NCBI GenBank assembly: GCA_937128575.1
Contig: CAKZMN010000237.1
Location: forward strand, 1 to 7,154
Source: an uncultured Alphaproteobacteria bacterium
GTDB lineage: Bacteria; Pseudomonadota; Alphaproteobacteria; Micavibrionales; Micavibrionaceae
DNA: 7,154 nt
Direction: 5' to 3'
This document shows, in pieces, positions 1 to 5,889 of the stretch (the first letter of the stretch is position 1; each line of letters begins with the position of its first letter). The notes beneath the pieces are model-generated. The model did not search any database and was not told where the DNA came from. It saw nothing but the letters and a program-made list of their open reading frames with translations. A program made the translations under genes and the position numbers.

Positions 1-1
1 G

Positions 2-265
2 ATTACGTCCGATACCTATGTTGTGTTCACCAGTAATATTTTTGCGATTTTGGGACTGCGCGCGCTGTATTTCACATTATCGGCGATGATGGCGCGCTTT
101 GCGTATCTCAAATATTCAGTCGCGCTTGTCTTGATTTTTATTGGCGCGAAAGTGTTTGTGCCCCTGGTCAGTACGATAGATAAAGTGCCGGCCGAGATTT
201 CGTTATTTGTGACGCTTGCCCTACTGAGTAGTGGCGCGGTTTATTCGTTGATTAAGACGAAATAG
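2..265 (+). CDS. TerC family integral membrane protein, C-terminal fragment (5' end outside window)
   Basis: An open frame runs from the first bases of the window to a TAG stop at 263-265, giving about 87 residues of a protein whose start lies to the left. The stretch reading VVFTSNIFAILGLRALYF is a close match to the signature of the TerC family (tellurium-resistance-type inner-membrane proteins, linked to metal-ion export or to metalation of exported proteins). Two further hydrophobic segments follow, around YSVALVLIFIGAKVFVPLV and ISLFVTLALLSSGAVYSLI, and the protein ends in a short basic tail (KTK), as is usual for the family. The acidic metal-binding residues of the N-terminal half are not in the window, so neither completeness nor substrate can be judged. 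No terminator hairpin is visible after the stop, so transcription may continue into the sigma-factor gene 70 bp downstream. The family call is firm; the specific function is not. Confidence 0.85.
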   Translation: MTSDTYVVFTSNIFAILGLRALYFTLSAMMARFAYLKYSVALVLIFIGAKVFVPLVSTIDKVPAEISLFVTLALLSSGAVYSLIKTK

Positions 266-296
266 TTTTTCCCTTGCTTTGTTTTCATAATTTACT

Positions 297-327
297 GTAT
301 TACAGAGCTAAATTAACTCTGCGTTAC
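297..327. promoter_or_regulatory. Imperfect dyad upstream of the sigma-factor gene
   Basis: CAGAG at 303-307 and CTCTG at 317-321 are exact inverted repeats around a 9-base AT-rich centre. Outer flanks (GTA at 297-299, TAC at 325-327) also pair. It ends 8 bp before the ATG of the sigma gene, a position suited to an operator or to a hairpin that affects translation. A weak promoter-like pair lies across it (TTGCTT at 274-279, TATTAC at 298-303, spacer 18). There is no good Shine-Dalgarno sequence before that ATG. The repeat is directly visible; any role is inference. Confidence 0.3.
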
Positions 328-335
328 GGTATAAA

Positions 336-911
336 ATGTCCAGCGAAAGCCCAACATTAAACAAAGAACAGCAAGATTTCTTAGCGCAAAAAATCTATAG
401 TTTGCGCGATTATGTAGACAAGCATCTGCTCTATAAAGGTTTAGAAGATCCGGAAGCGCGCGCGGATTTAACCTCCGTTGTTTTAGGCAAAGCCGCCGAA
501 AATGTTTTGCAAGGCATTAGAATTGATCACCCGAAAACTTATCTTCAGCGCGCCGCATATCACACCTTGGTTGATGTTTGGCGACATAACAATAAAAAAT
601 CAAACTTGAAAATTGCACCTGTTAAAGATCAAGAATATTTAATCAATAATGCTAGCGAAGAATTGTCTCCAATAAAATTGTTAGATAGCCCGGAGCTCAA
701 AACGGCATTTTGGTCTGTATTGCGTGACGCGCTTTCTGAAAAGCAATTTGAAGTTTTTTACGTGCGCTATGCCTTGGGCATGTCCAGAGAAGACGCGGCA
801 GAGAAAATTGGCGTCACGCCGAACTATTTATCGGTGATTTCCAATCGAGCCATAAAAGCCTTGCAAAAACCCGATGTAAAATCGCAATTAAAGCAATTTT
901 ATTTAGGATAA
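336..911 (+). CDS. ECF-like sigma-70 family RNA polymerase sigma factor
   Basis: This encodes a 191-residue protein with the two-domain layout of small (ECF or FecI-like) sigma factors. Residues about 15-88 resemble sigma region 2: an acidic helix with a DLTSVVLGKAAENVL-like segment (about 44-58), followed by PKTYLQRAAYHTLVDVWRHNN (about 66-86), which corresponds to the region 2.3-2.4 helix that melts and reads the -10 element. A linker of about 40 residues follows. Region 4 lies at about 125-178, with LSEKQFEVFYVRYALGMSREDAAEKIGV and a helix-turn-helix extending to NRAIKALQ, expected to contact the -35 element. The length is typical of the group. No anti-sigma or FecR-like gene adjoins it: the upstream neighbour is TerC-like and the downstream one is nrdB. 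The start has a poor ribosome binding site (only ACGG nearby), so translation may be weak or the gene partly co-translated with upstream transcripts. Target genes cannot be read from the sequence. Confidence 0.8.
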   Translation: MSSESPTLNKEQQDFLAQKIYSLRDYVDKHLLYKGLEDPEARADLTSVVLGKAAENVLQGIRIDHPKTYLQRAAYHTLVDVWRHNNKKSNLKIAPVKDQEYLINNASEELSPIKLLDSPELKTAFWSVLRDALSEKQFEVFYVRYALGMSREDAAEKIGVTPNYLSVISNRAIKALQKPDVKSQLKQFYLG

Positions 912-926
912 GTTTTCACTTCAAAA

Positions 927-942
927 ACACAATATGTAGTGT
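927..942. promoter_or_regulatory. NrdR box 1 (ribonucleotide reductase repressor site)
   Basis: ACACAATATGTAGTGT agrees at 15 of 16 positions with the established NrdR-box consensus acaCwAtATaTwGwgt, the only difference being G for A at position 10. It begins 16 bp after the sigma-factor stop and lies upstream of nrdB, the expected target. NrdR binds such boxes in pairs when its ATP-cone senses dATP and represses ribonucleotide reductase genes. Confidence 0.85.
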
Positions 943-949
943 TACAATC

Positions 950-978
950 TTCACATAGACACAATATGTGCCTATATT
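950..978 (+). promoter_or_regulatory. Candidate sigma-70 promoter of nrdB
   Basis: TTCACA (950-955) and TATATT (973-978) each match the housekeeping hexamers at five of six positions and are 17 bp apart. NrdR box 2 fills the spacer and touches the -10, so bound NrdR would block polymerase. A second, overlapping option is TTCAAA (920-925) with TACAAT (943-948), also with a 17-bp spacer, which encloses NrdR box 1 in the same way. The hexamers are visible; which is used is inference. Confidence 0.5.
959..974. promoter_or_regulatory. NrdR box 2 (degenerate right half)
   Basis: The sequence repeats the first 11 bases of box 1 exactly (ACACAATATGT at 959-969), while its right half departs from the consensus (about 10 of 16 positions match). 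It starts 32 bp after box 1, leaving a 16-bp gap. That matches the known spacing of paired NrdR boxes, about three helical turns, which places both on the same face of the DNA. One box of a natural pair is often the weaker one. Confidence 0.75.
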
Positions 979-982
979 CCTA

Positions 983-1002
983 TTTTAGACATCCGTCTAA
1001 AA
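983..1002 (+). other. Perfect stem-loop near the nrdB transcript 5' end
   Basis: TTTTAGAC (983-990) and GTCTAAAA (995-1002) form an exact 8-bp inverted repeat with a 4-base loop (ATCC). It is not followed by a T-run, so it is not a terminator for the sigma gene. If the promoter at 950-978 is used, the transcript would start near 985 and this hairpin would sit at its extreme 5' end, where such structures can protect mRNA. Alternatively the repeat is a protein-binding operator. Confidence 0.45.
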
Positions 1003-1121
1003 ACTATCCCCGTTATCCCCAGCCCCAATGCGTAAAAAGACTCGCAACGGCGCTGGATCGCACTACACTCACTAACTAAATAAAGATACGAATCTAAAGA
1101 GATCACAAGGAGTATATCAAA

Positions 1122-2207
1122 ATGGCATCTAACGCCCTTAGTAAAGACGTAACAGAATCTAAATCGCCGCTTCTGCAGGAGCGCCATGTTTATAAACCAT
1201 TTTTGTATCCTTGGTGTTACGAAGCTTGGCTAACGCAGCAGCGCATTCACTGGCTGCCGGAAGAAATTCCAATGGCAGAAGATGTCCGTGACTGGAAGAA
1301 AAATTTAACTGAGTCAGAGAAAAATCTCCTCACTCAAATTTTCCGCTTTTTCACGCAGGCCGATGTTGAAGTAAATAACTGCTACATGAAGCATTACTCT
1401 CAAGTATTTGGCCCGGTTGAAGTACAGATGATGCTGGCCGCGTTCTCTAATATCGAGACTGTTCACATCGCCGCATATTCTCACTTGCTTGATACGCTTG
1501 GCATGCCAGAAACCGAATATTCTGCCTTCCTCGAATATAAGGAAATGAAGGACAAATTCGATTACATGCAAGATGTATCGATGGAAAATCGTCGTGACGT
1601 TGCCAAAACAATGGCAATGTTCGGCGCATTCACAGAAGGTCTTGCTCTATTCGCATCATTCGCAATTTTGATGAACTTCCCACGCTTCAATAAAATGAAG
1701 GGTATGGGTCAGGTCATCACATGGTCAGTGCGTGATGAAACATTACACTGTCTATCCATGATCAAATTATTCAATGCCTTTATCGATGAAAACCGCGATA
1801 TTTGGGATGATGAATTGAAAGCTGAAATCACGGAATGCTGTAAAATTACAGTTCAGCATGAAGATGCATTTATTGATTTATGCTTCGAGCAAGGTGAAAT
1901 TGAAGGCATGAAGCCTGAAGATGTTAAAAAATACATCCGCTTTATTGGTGATCGTCGCTTGCAACAGCTTAACCTTGAGCCAATTTACGGCATCACTGAA
2001 AACCCACTACCGTGGATGGATGAAATGTTAAATGGCGCAGAGCACACAAACTTTTTCGAAAACCGTGCAACTGAATATGCAAGAGCGGCCACCCAAGGTA
2101 AGTGGGAAGACGTATTCGCCGAAGATATCTTCGCTGGAAAATATGCCGTTAAGCCCGACCCAGACGGCAATGATGATGGTGGCGACGACAAAGTTGCCGC
2201 TGAATAA
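1122..2207 (+). CDS. nrdB: Class I ribonucleoside-diphosphate reductase, beta (small) subunit
   Basis: This 361-residue protein is the R2 subunit that houses the di-iron centre and tyrosyl radical used by NrdA to reduce ribonucleotides to deoxyribonucleotides. The metal ligands can be assigned by family spacing: D81 (FTQADVEVNNCY), E112 and H115 (NIETVH), E172 (FTEGLALF), E206 and H209 (RDETLH). Y119, four residues after H115, is in the place of the radical tyrosine, so this is a Tyr-type enzyme and not the Phe-bearing class Ic type. AAGGAG at 1107-1112, nine bases before the ATG, is a strong ribosome binding site and fixes the start. NrdR boxes and a promoter lie upstream and a terminator downstream, so it appears to be transcribed alone; nrdA is not adjacent. 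The C-terminal tail, which in this family docks into NrdA, is unusually acidic here (DPDGNDDGGDDKVAAE) and lacks a terminal aromatic residue. Function is clear. Confidence 0.96.
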   Translation: MASNALSKDVTESKSPLLQERHVYKPFLYPWCYEAWLTQQRIHWLPEEIPMAEDVRDWKKNLTESEKNLLTQIFRFFTQADVEVNNCYMKHYSQVFGPVEVQMMLAAFSNIETVHIAAYSHLLDTLGMPETEYSAFLEYKEMKDKFDYMQDVSMENRRDVAKTMAMFGAFTEGLALFASFAILMNFPRFNKMKGMGQVITWSVRDETLHCLSMIKLFNAFIDENRDIWDDELKAEITECCKITVQHEDAFIDLCFEQGEIEGMKPEDVKKYIRFIGDRRLQQLNLEPIYGITENPLPWMDEMLNGAEHTNFFENRATEYARAATQGKWEDVFAEDIFAGKYAVKPDPDGNDDGGDDKVAAE

Positions 2208-2230
2208 TTCAGTTTTTATATAGCCATTAA

Positions 2231-2266
2231 AAACAGCTTATCCAGAGACGGATAAGCTGTTTTTTT
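2231..2266 (+). terminator. Intrinsic terminator of nrdB
   Basis: A perfect stem of 13 bp (2231-2243 with 2250-2262), with core AACAGCTTATCC pairing to GGATAAGCTGTT, encloses a 6-base loop (AGAGAC) and runs into a T-tract at 2260-2266. It begins 24 bp after the nrdB stop, a textbook Rho-independent terminator that isolates nrdB from the ammonium transporter gene. Confidence 0.93.
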
Positions 2267-2283
2267 ATCGCTCGCTTGTCGCG

Positions 2284-2299
2284 CGGCGCTGGTTTTGCT
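2284..2299 (+). promoter_or_regulatory. Possible sigma-54 (RpoN) promoter of amt
   Basis: CGGCGCTGGTTTTGCT keeps the two invariant elements of sigma-54 promoters, GG (2285-2286) and GC (2297-2298), exactly 10 bp apart, and has a full TTGCT -12 block. The -24 block is only partial (GGC and one further base match TGGCACG). The start would fall near 2310, about 57 bp before the ATG. Ammonium transporter genes are classic NtrC/sigma-54 targets. No clear NtrC site is visible upstream, and one hit of this quality can occur by chance. Confidence 0.35.
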
Positions 2300-2366
2300 A
2301 TTTGATTAAGTGCAGTTTTATTTTAAAAACCCCTCCCCTTGTGAAATTAAATAACGGAAAATTTCA

Positions 2367-3845
2367 ATGATACAAAAACTTTTAACACTGAGCCTCCTTA
2401 GTTTTTCTGGCCTTGTGGCGAGCGCTATGCCCGCCTACGCACAAGCTGAGCTTTTTGATTCTGGTGATACAGCATGGATGCTTGTTTCTGCCTTGCTGGT
2501 TCTTATGATGACTGTGCCGGGCTTGGCGCTGTTTTATGGCGGGCTAGTGAAACGCGATAATGTCCTATCTACGCTTATTCAGACACTGGCGGTTGCGGTG
2601 GTGGTTAGTGTGGTTTGGCCGGTTATTGGATATACCCTCGCCTTTACCGAAGGTTCAATGTTTGTTGGTGGATTGGATAAATTCATGCTAGCGGGCGTTA
2701 CGCCGGATTCTGCGGTGGGGACTATACCGGAATCTGTGTTCATTGTATTCCAACTGACCTTTGCGATTATCACCACGGCGCTTTTGGTTGGTGCGGTTGC
2801 TGACCGCATTAAATTTACATCCCTTTTGGTTTTTGTTCCAGTTTGGGTGATTGTGGTTTATGCCCCTGTTGCGCACTGGGTTTGGGGACCGGGCGGCTTT
2901 ATTGGCGGCATTGGTTTAGATAACTATGAAGGCTTCATGGGTATGGGTGAGGCGCTCGATTTTGCGGGCGGTACAGTTGTTCACATTAACTCTGGTGTAG
3001 CCGGTCTTGTGGCGGCCATCGTTTTGGGGCGCGGCATGAAAACGCGCCGCGATCCCTCCACGCCGACGAATCTTATTTTATCCGTTATTGGTACGGGCCT
3101 TCTTTGGGTTGGTTGGTTCGGCTTTAATGCTGGATCTGCCTTATCCGCCGGCGGCAGCGCGGGATATGCGATGTTGGTCACCAATTCTGCGGCGGGCGTT
3201 GCTGCCATTATATGGATGGGTTTTGAATATATGCATAAAGGTAAAATCAGTGTTCAGGGCACGCTATCTGGGTTGGTTGCTGGTCTTGTGGCCATCACGC
3301 CGGCGGCAGGTTTTGTTGACTTTAATGGCGCGCTTATTATTGGTGCGATCTCTGGCGTTATTTGTTATTTGGCTGTGACGTATCTGAAGGAAACGCTGAA
3401 ATATGATGACGCCCTTGATGTATTTGGGCTTCATGGTATTGGCGGTATTGTCGGCGCGGTTTTGGTTGGTGTTTTGGCCAACCCAGAAATTGGCGGCGCC
3501 GCGGGCGCACTCTACGGGGATGAATTGCGCATTTGGGCGCAAATTTTATCCGTGATTGTGACGGCTGTTTATTCCGGCGTTATGACGCTTATCCTTCTAC
3601 TGATTATTCGCACCACTATGGGGCTGCGCGTTAGTCCGTATGTTGAATATTGGGGACTGGATCTGGCGCATCATGGCGAAACCATTGTGGAGTACGAAGC
3701 GCATCTTCCAAAAAAGTTGCCTGGCACGCCTAGTCCAAAGCAAAAGGTTCCCGGCGAGAAAAAGAAAGCTGCGGCGAAAAAGAAAAAAACTCCTGTTAAA
3801 AAATCGAGCGCAAAAAAAACAACGACAAAGAAAAAGAAGTCGTAA
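2367..3845 (+). CDS. amtB: Ammonium transporter (Amt/AmtB family) with lysine-rich C-terminal extension
   Basis: This 492-residue inner-membrane protein carries ammonium into the cell. Residues 1-26 form a signal peptide with a likely cleavage after PAYAQ or PAYA. About eleven hydrophobic segments follow between 35 and 418. Family landmarks are LFYGGLVKRDNVLS (56-69), DFAGGTVVHINSG (198-210) and DVFGLHGIGG (351-360). H206 and H356 are the paired pore histidines, and D198 is the conserved aspartate eight residues before the first. The cytoplasmic end has the usual GlnK-responsive segment GLRVSPYVEYWGLDLAHHGE (419-438). The protein then continues for about 50 residues, where most Amt proteins stop, into a tail dominated by Lys, Ala, Ser and Thr (465-492). 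The usual glnK partner gene is absent beside it. The ribosome binding site is weak (CGGAAA at 2355-2360). A terminator follows 26 bp downstream. The transport function is clear; the tail's role is unknown. Confidence 0.95.
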   Translation: MIQKLLTLSLLSFSGLVASAMPAYAQAELFDSGDTAWMLVSALLVLMMTVPGLALFYGGLVKRDNVLSTLIQTLAVAVVVSVVWPVIGYTLAFTEGSMFVGGLDKFMLAGVTPDSAVGTIPESVFIVFQLTFAIITTALLVGAVADRIKFTSLLVFVPVWVIVVYAPVAHWVWGPGGFIGGIGLDNYEGFMGMGEALDFAGGTVVHINSGVAGLVAAIVLGRGMKTRRDPSTPTNLILSVIGTGLLWVGWFGFNAGSALSAGGSAGYAMLVTNSAAGVAAIIWMGFEYMHKGKISVQGTLSGLVAGLVAITPAAGFVDFNGALIIGAISGVICYLAVTYLKETLKYDDALDVFGLHGIGGIVGAVLVGVLANPEIGGAAGALYGDELRIWAQILSVIVTAVYSGVMTLILLLIIRTTMGLRVSPYVEYWGLDLAHHGETIVEYEAHLPKKLPGTPSPKQKVPGEKKKAAAKKKKTPVKKSSAKKTTTKKKKS

Positions 3846-3870
3846 GCTTTTCGCGTTTATAAAAATGCAA

Positions 3871-3903
3871 AAAAGCCGTTCCATTTTTCAGGACGGCTTT
3901 TTT
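3871..3903. terminator. Bidirectional terminator between amt and the threonine dehydratase gene
   Basis: AAAAGCCGT (3871-3879), a bulged T, then CC pair with GG and ACGGCTTTT (3891-3901) around an 8-base loop, followed by more Ts. The run of As on the left (from 3861) supplies a T-tract when read on the minus strand, so the hairpin can also end the convergent transcript, whose stop codon is at 3927-3929. Confidence 0.88.
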
Positions 3904-3926
3904 AATGCGTGAAATGGGTGAGCGTT

Positions 3927-5144
3927 TTAATCGCCTCTAATGCCTGTGGCCTCGACCGAAAATCCGGCCTTTGCCAAAATTTCGACAACCTCAAGTGCGT
4001 GCTCCTGATCACGGGCCTCGATTACGATATCTAGTTCCGCACGTTTAAGCGGTACGGTTTGCATCATGCGTTGGTGCATGACCTCCACCACGTTGGCGCC
4101 AGATTCGCCGATAATGCGCGAGATGTCAGAGAGTTGTCCCGGCGTATCATCAATATCAAAGCGCAGACGCACAATGCGCCCATCGCGCACAAGGCCACGT
4201 AGAATTAGCGTCGATAGCAGGCGCGAATCTAAATTTCCGCCGCATAAAACAAGGCAAGTTTTTTTACCTTTGAATTTTTCAAGGTTGTTTTTAATGACTG
4301 CAAATCCCGCGCCCGCCGCGCCCTCGGCAACCAATTTTTCATCGCTTAACAGATCAAACAGAGCGCGTTCAATTTCATCTTCGGTCGCGATATCAATGCG
4401 CGTTACTAAATTTTTTATAACATCAATATTGCCTGCAGATGGTTCCTTAACCGCGATTCCTTCAGCCAGCGTCTTGCCGCCAATCTCACCATCAAATCCA
4501 TCCACGCCTGCCTTCACGGCTGCAAAGCTTTGGGCCTGCGCGCCAATAATTTCAATCTCTGGTTTCATGGCTTTTACGGCTGTAGCAACACCCGCCATTA
4601 AACCGCCACCGCCAATGGGCACAACAATGGTGTCGATATCGGGCTGGTCTTCTAAAATTTCGATACCCAATGTTCCTTGCCCTGCGATAACATCATCATC
4701 ATCGAAGGGATGAACGAACACCAAATTATCGCGCGCGGCCATGCGCATTGTTTCATCAACGGATTCATCAAACGCCGTGCCGTAGAGCACAACTTTTGCA
4801 CCGAAATCTTCGGTTTTTTTAATTTTGTTAAAGGGCGTGCCGTTAGGCATGACGATTGTTGCAGGGATATTTAGACGCTGCGCATGATAAGCAAGGCCTT
4901 GGGCGTGGTTACCGGCGCTGCAGGCTATCACGCCGCGCGCGCGCTCATCATCACTCAGGGTCAGTAGTTTATTCAACGCGCCTCTGGCTTTAAACGCGTT
5001 GGTGTGCTGCAAGTTTTCGAGTTTCAAATACAGGTCAATGCCTAAATGCACGGACAAACGCGCCGCCTTCACGGTTGGTGTGCGTATGATGGATTTTTTA
5101 ATGGCGTCGTGCGCCGCTTTCACATCGTCAAATGATATGGTCAT
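3927..5144 (-). CDS. ilvA: Threonine ammonia-lyase (threonine dehydratase) with C-terminal ACT domain
   Basis: This 405-residue pyridoxal-phosphate enzyme deaminates L-threonine to 2-oxobutanoate and ammonia, the first committed step to isoleucine. Residues 1 to about 320 form the fold-type II catalytic domain. K52 in TNAFKARGA is the lysine that binds the cofactor. SAGNHAQG (76-83) is the substrate loop, GGGG (178-181) binds the phosphate, and CGGN (301-304) stands where SGGN is common. Residues about 325-402 are one ACT domain (RLRFDIDDTPGQLSDISRIIGESGANV), a regulatory module usually bound by an amino-acid effector. This matches the roughly 400-residue single-ACT type, not the longer 500-residue IlvA with two ACT-like units. 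The biosynthetic or catabolic role cannot be settled from the sequence, as no ilv genes adjoin it. The start is the first in-frame ATG after a non-coding gap; the ribosome binding site is weak. It ends 24 bp from the shared terminator. Confidence 0.93.
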   Translation of the reverse strand: MTISFDDVKAAHDAIKKSIIRTPTVKAARLSVHLGIDLYLKLENLQHTNAFKARGALNKLLTLSDDERARGVIACSAGNHAQGLAYHAQRLNIPATIVMPNGTPFNKIKKTEDFGAKVVLYGTAFDESVDETMRMAARDNLVFVHPFDDDDVIAGQGTLGIEILEDQPDIDTIVVPIGGGGLMAGVATAVKAMKPEIEIIGAQAQSFAAVKAGVDGFDGEIGGKTLAEGIAVKEPSAGNIDVIKNLVTRIDIATEDEIERALFDLLSDEKLVAEGAAGAGFAVIKNNLEKFKGKKTCLVLCGGNLDSRLLSTLILRGLVRDGRIVRLRFDIDDTPGQLSDISRIIGESGANVVEVMHQRMMQTVPLKRAELDIVIEARDQEHALEVVEILAKAGFSVEATGIRGD

Positions 5145-5179
5145 AGATCTAGTCTTTTCAAAAATTACGAAGAAGCCAA

Positions 5180-5206
5180 ACTATAGTCAATCATTGGTAA
5201 ATGCAA
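5180..5206 (-). promoter_or_regulatory. Possible promoter of the threonine dehydratase gene
   Basis: On the minus strand TTGCAT (5206-5201) and TATAGT (5185-5180) resemble -35 and -10 hexamers but are only 15 bp apart, shorter than ideal. The transcript would begin about 30 bases before the ATG. The gap of 85 bp to the upstream same-strand gene contains no terminator hairpin that I can see, so co-transcription is equally possible. Confidence 0.3.
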
Positions 5207-5229
5207 TATCGAGAGAGCGATAAGGCTGC

Positions 5230-5889
5230 CTAGCGTTTATTGTCTTTATTTTTTTTACGCTTTTTTTGCCGCTCGGCGCGCTCTTTGTCGCGTTCCTTTT
5301 TTTCTTCTAGAACGGTTTTCCAATCTTTACAACGCATCATCAGGCCAATCATTTGCTCGCTGTTTTCTTCATCGCTTAAGAATTCATGTACGCCCGCGGG
5401 CTGTGCGTTTTCTAGATCTTCTTCATCATATTCATCTATGTCATCGCCCTTGGGATATTCATATCCGGTGGGGGGCGTCCCTTTTTCTTGGAACGCTTCG
5501 CTTTCGGCGTCGAATTGTTCGAACATCTGATTTACCGTTTCCATTTTCTCTTTATCTTTTTCGGTACATTTGCCAAAGGTTTCCTCTTGGAAGGACTCCA
5601 TATTAAATTCTGCGCTGCTGTCATCTTGCGCATAGGGTTTTATTTCTAATTGTTTGGGCGCGTCTAATGTTGTTTTTGGGCCAGAGGAAGAGCGTTTTTT
5701 TGATGTTTTTTTCTGCTCTTTTTGCGGCTGCGGCTGTTCCTTTTTCTTGCCCCAACCAAGAAGGCGGCTAAAAAAGCTCGGGTTGCTTTCTTTTTTGAGG
5801 TAATAATCCTGCGCGCCTGCATCATGGGAAACGCCAGTATTAAAGGCGAATATCAAGGCAATTATTATTATAAATCGATATGCATACAT
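5230..5889 (-). CDS. Secreted, highly charged protein of unknown function
   Basis: I do not recognise this 219-residue protein. It starts with a convincing Sec signal peptide: YAYR, a hydrophobic core FIIIIALIFAF, then a likely cleavage after DAGAQ or AGA near residue 26. Next comes a short segment with aromatic and hydrophobic residues (PSFFSRLLGWGKKK, 37-50), a Gln/Lys/Ser-rich low-complexity stretch (51-75), and a central acidic region (about 90-180, very rich in Glu and Asp). The final 25 residues are almost entirely charged and Lys/Arg-rich. There are only two cysteines in the mature part, C108 (FGKCTE) and C187 (MMRCKDW), which could form a disulfide in the periplasm. No lipobox is present at the cleavage site. 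It lies 85 bp upstream of the threonine dehydratase gene on the same strand, but nothing links the two functionally. The coding call rests on length, the signal peptide and an intergenic region on each side. Confidence 0.75.
   Translation of the reverse strand: MYAYRFIIIIALIFAFNTGVSHDAGAQDYYLKKESNPSFFSRLLGWGKKKEQPQPQKEQKKTSKKRSSSGPKTTLDAPKQLEIKPYAQDDSSAEFNMESFQEETFGKCTEKDKEKMETVNQMFEQFDAESEAFQEKGTPPTGYEYPKGDDIDEYDEEDLENAQPAGVHEFLSDEENSEQMIGLMMRCKDWKTVLEEKKERDKERAERQKKRKKNKDNKR

Noticed and set aside
983..1002. Hairpin considered as a terminator for the sigma-factor gene
   Set aside because: It is AT-rich and followed by AACTATCCCC, not a T-run, and it lies downstream of the nrdB promoter elements.
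972..1187. 71-codon minus-strand frame over the nrdB leader
   Set aside because: It overlaps the NrdR box, the hairpin and the nrdB start, has no recognisable product and no ribosome binding site that I could see.
2302..2327. TTGATT and TTTAAA as a sigma-70 promoter of amt
   Set aside because: The spacer is only 14 bp and no better -10 lies at the right distance.
3640..3912. Plus-strand frame overlapping the end of amt and running through the terminator
   Set aside because: It is an out-of-frame shadow of the lysine-rich tail; A-rich DNA gives Lys/Arg-rich peptides in several frames.
4066..4713. 215-codon plus-strand open frame opposite the threonine dehydratase gene
   Set aside because: It lies entirely antisense to a well-supported enzyme gene, and its Ser/Pro/Arg-rich product has the composition of a shadow frame.
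5240..5530. Plus-strand Ser/Phe-rich frame opposite the secreted-protein gene
   Set aside because: Its composition is the mirror of the charged minus-strand protein, which has a signal peptide and is the better candidate.
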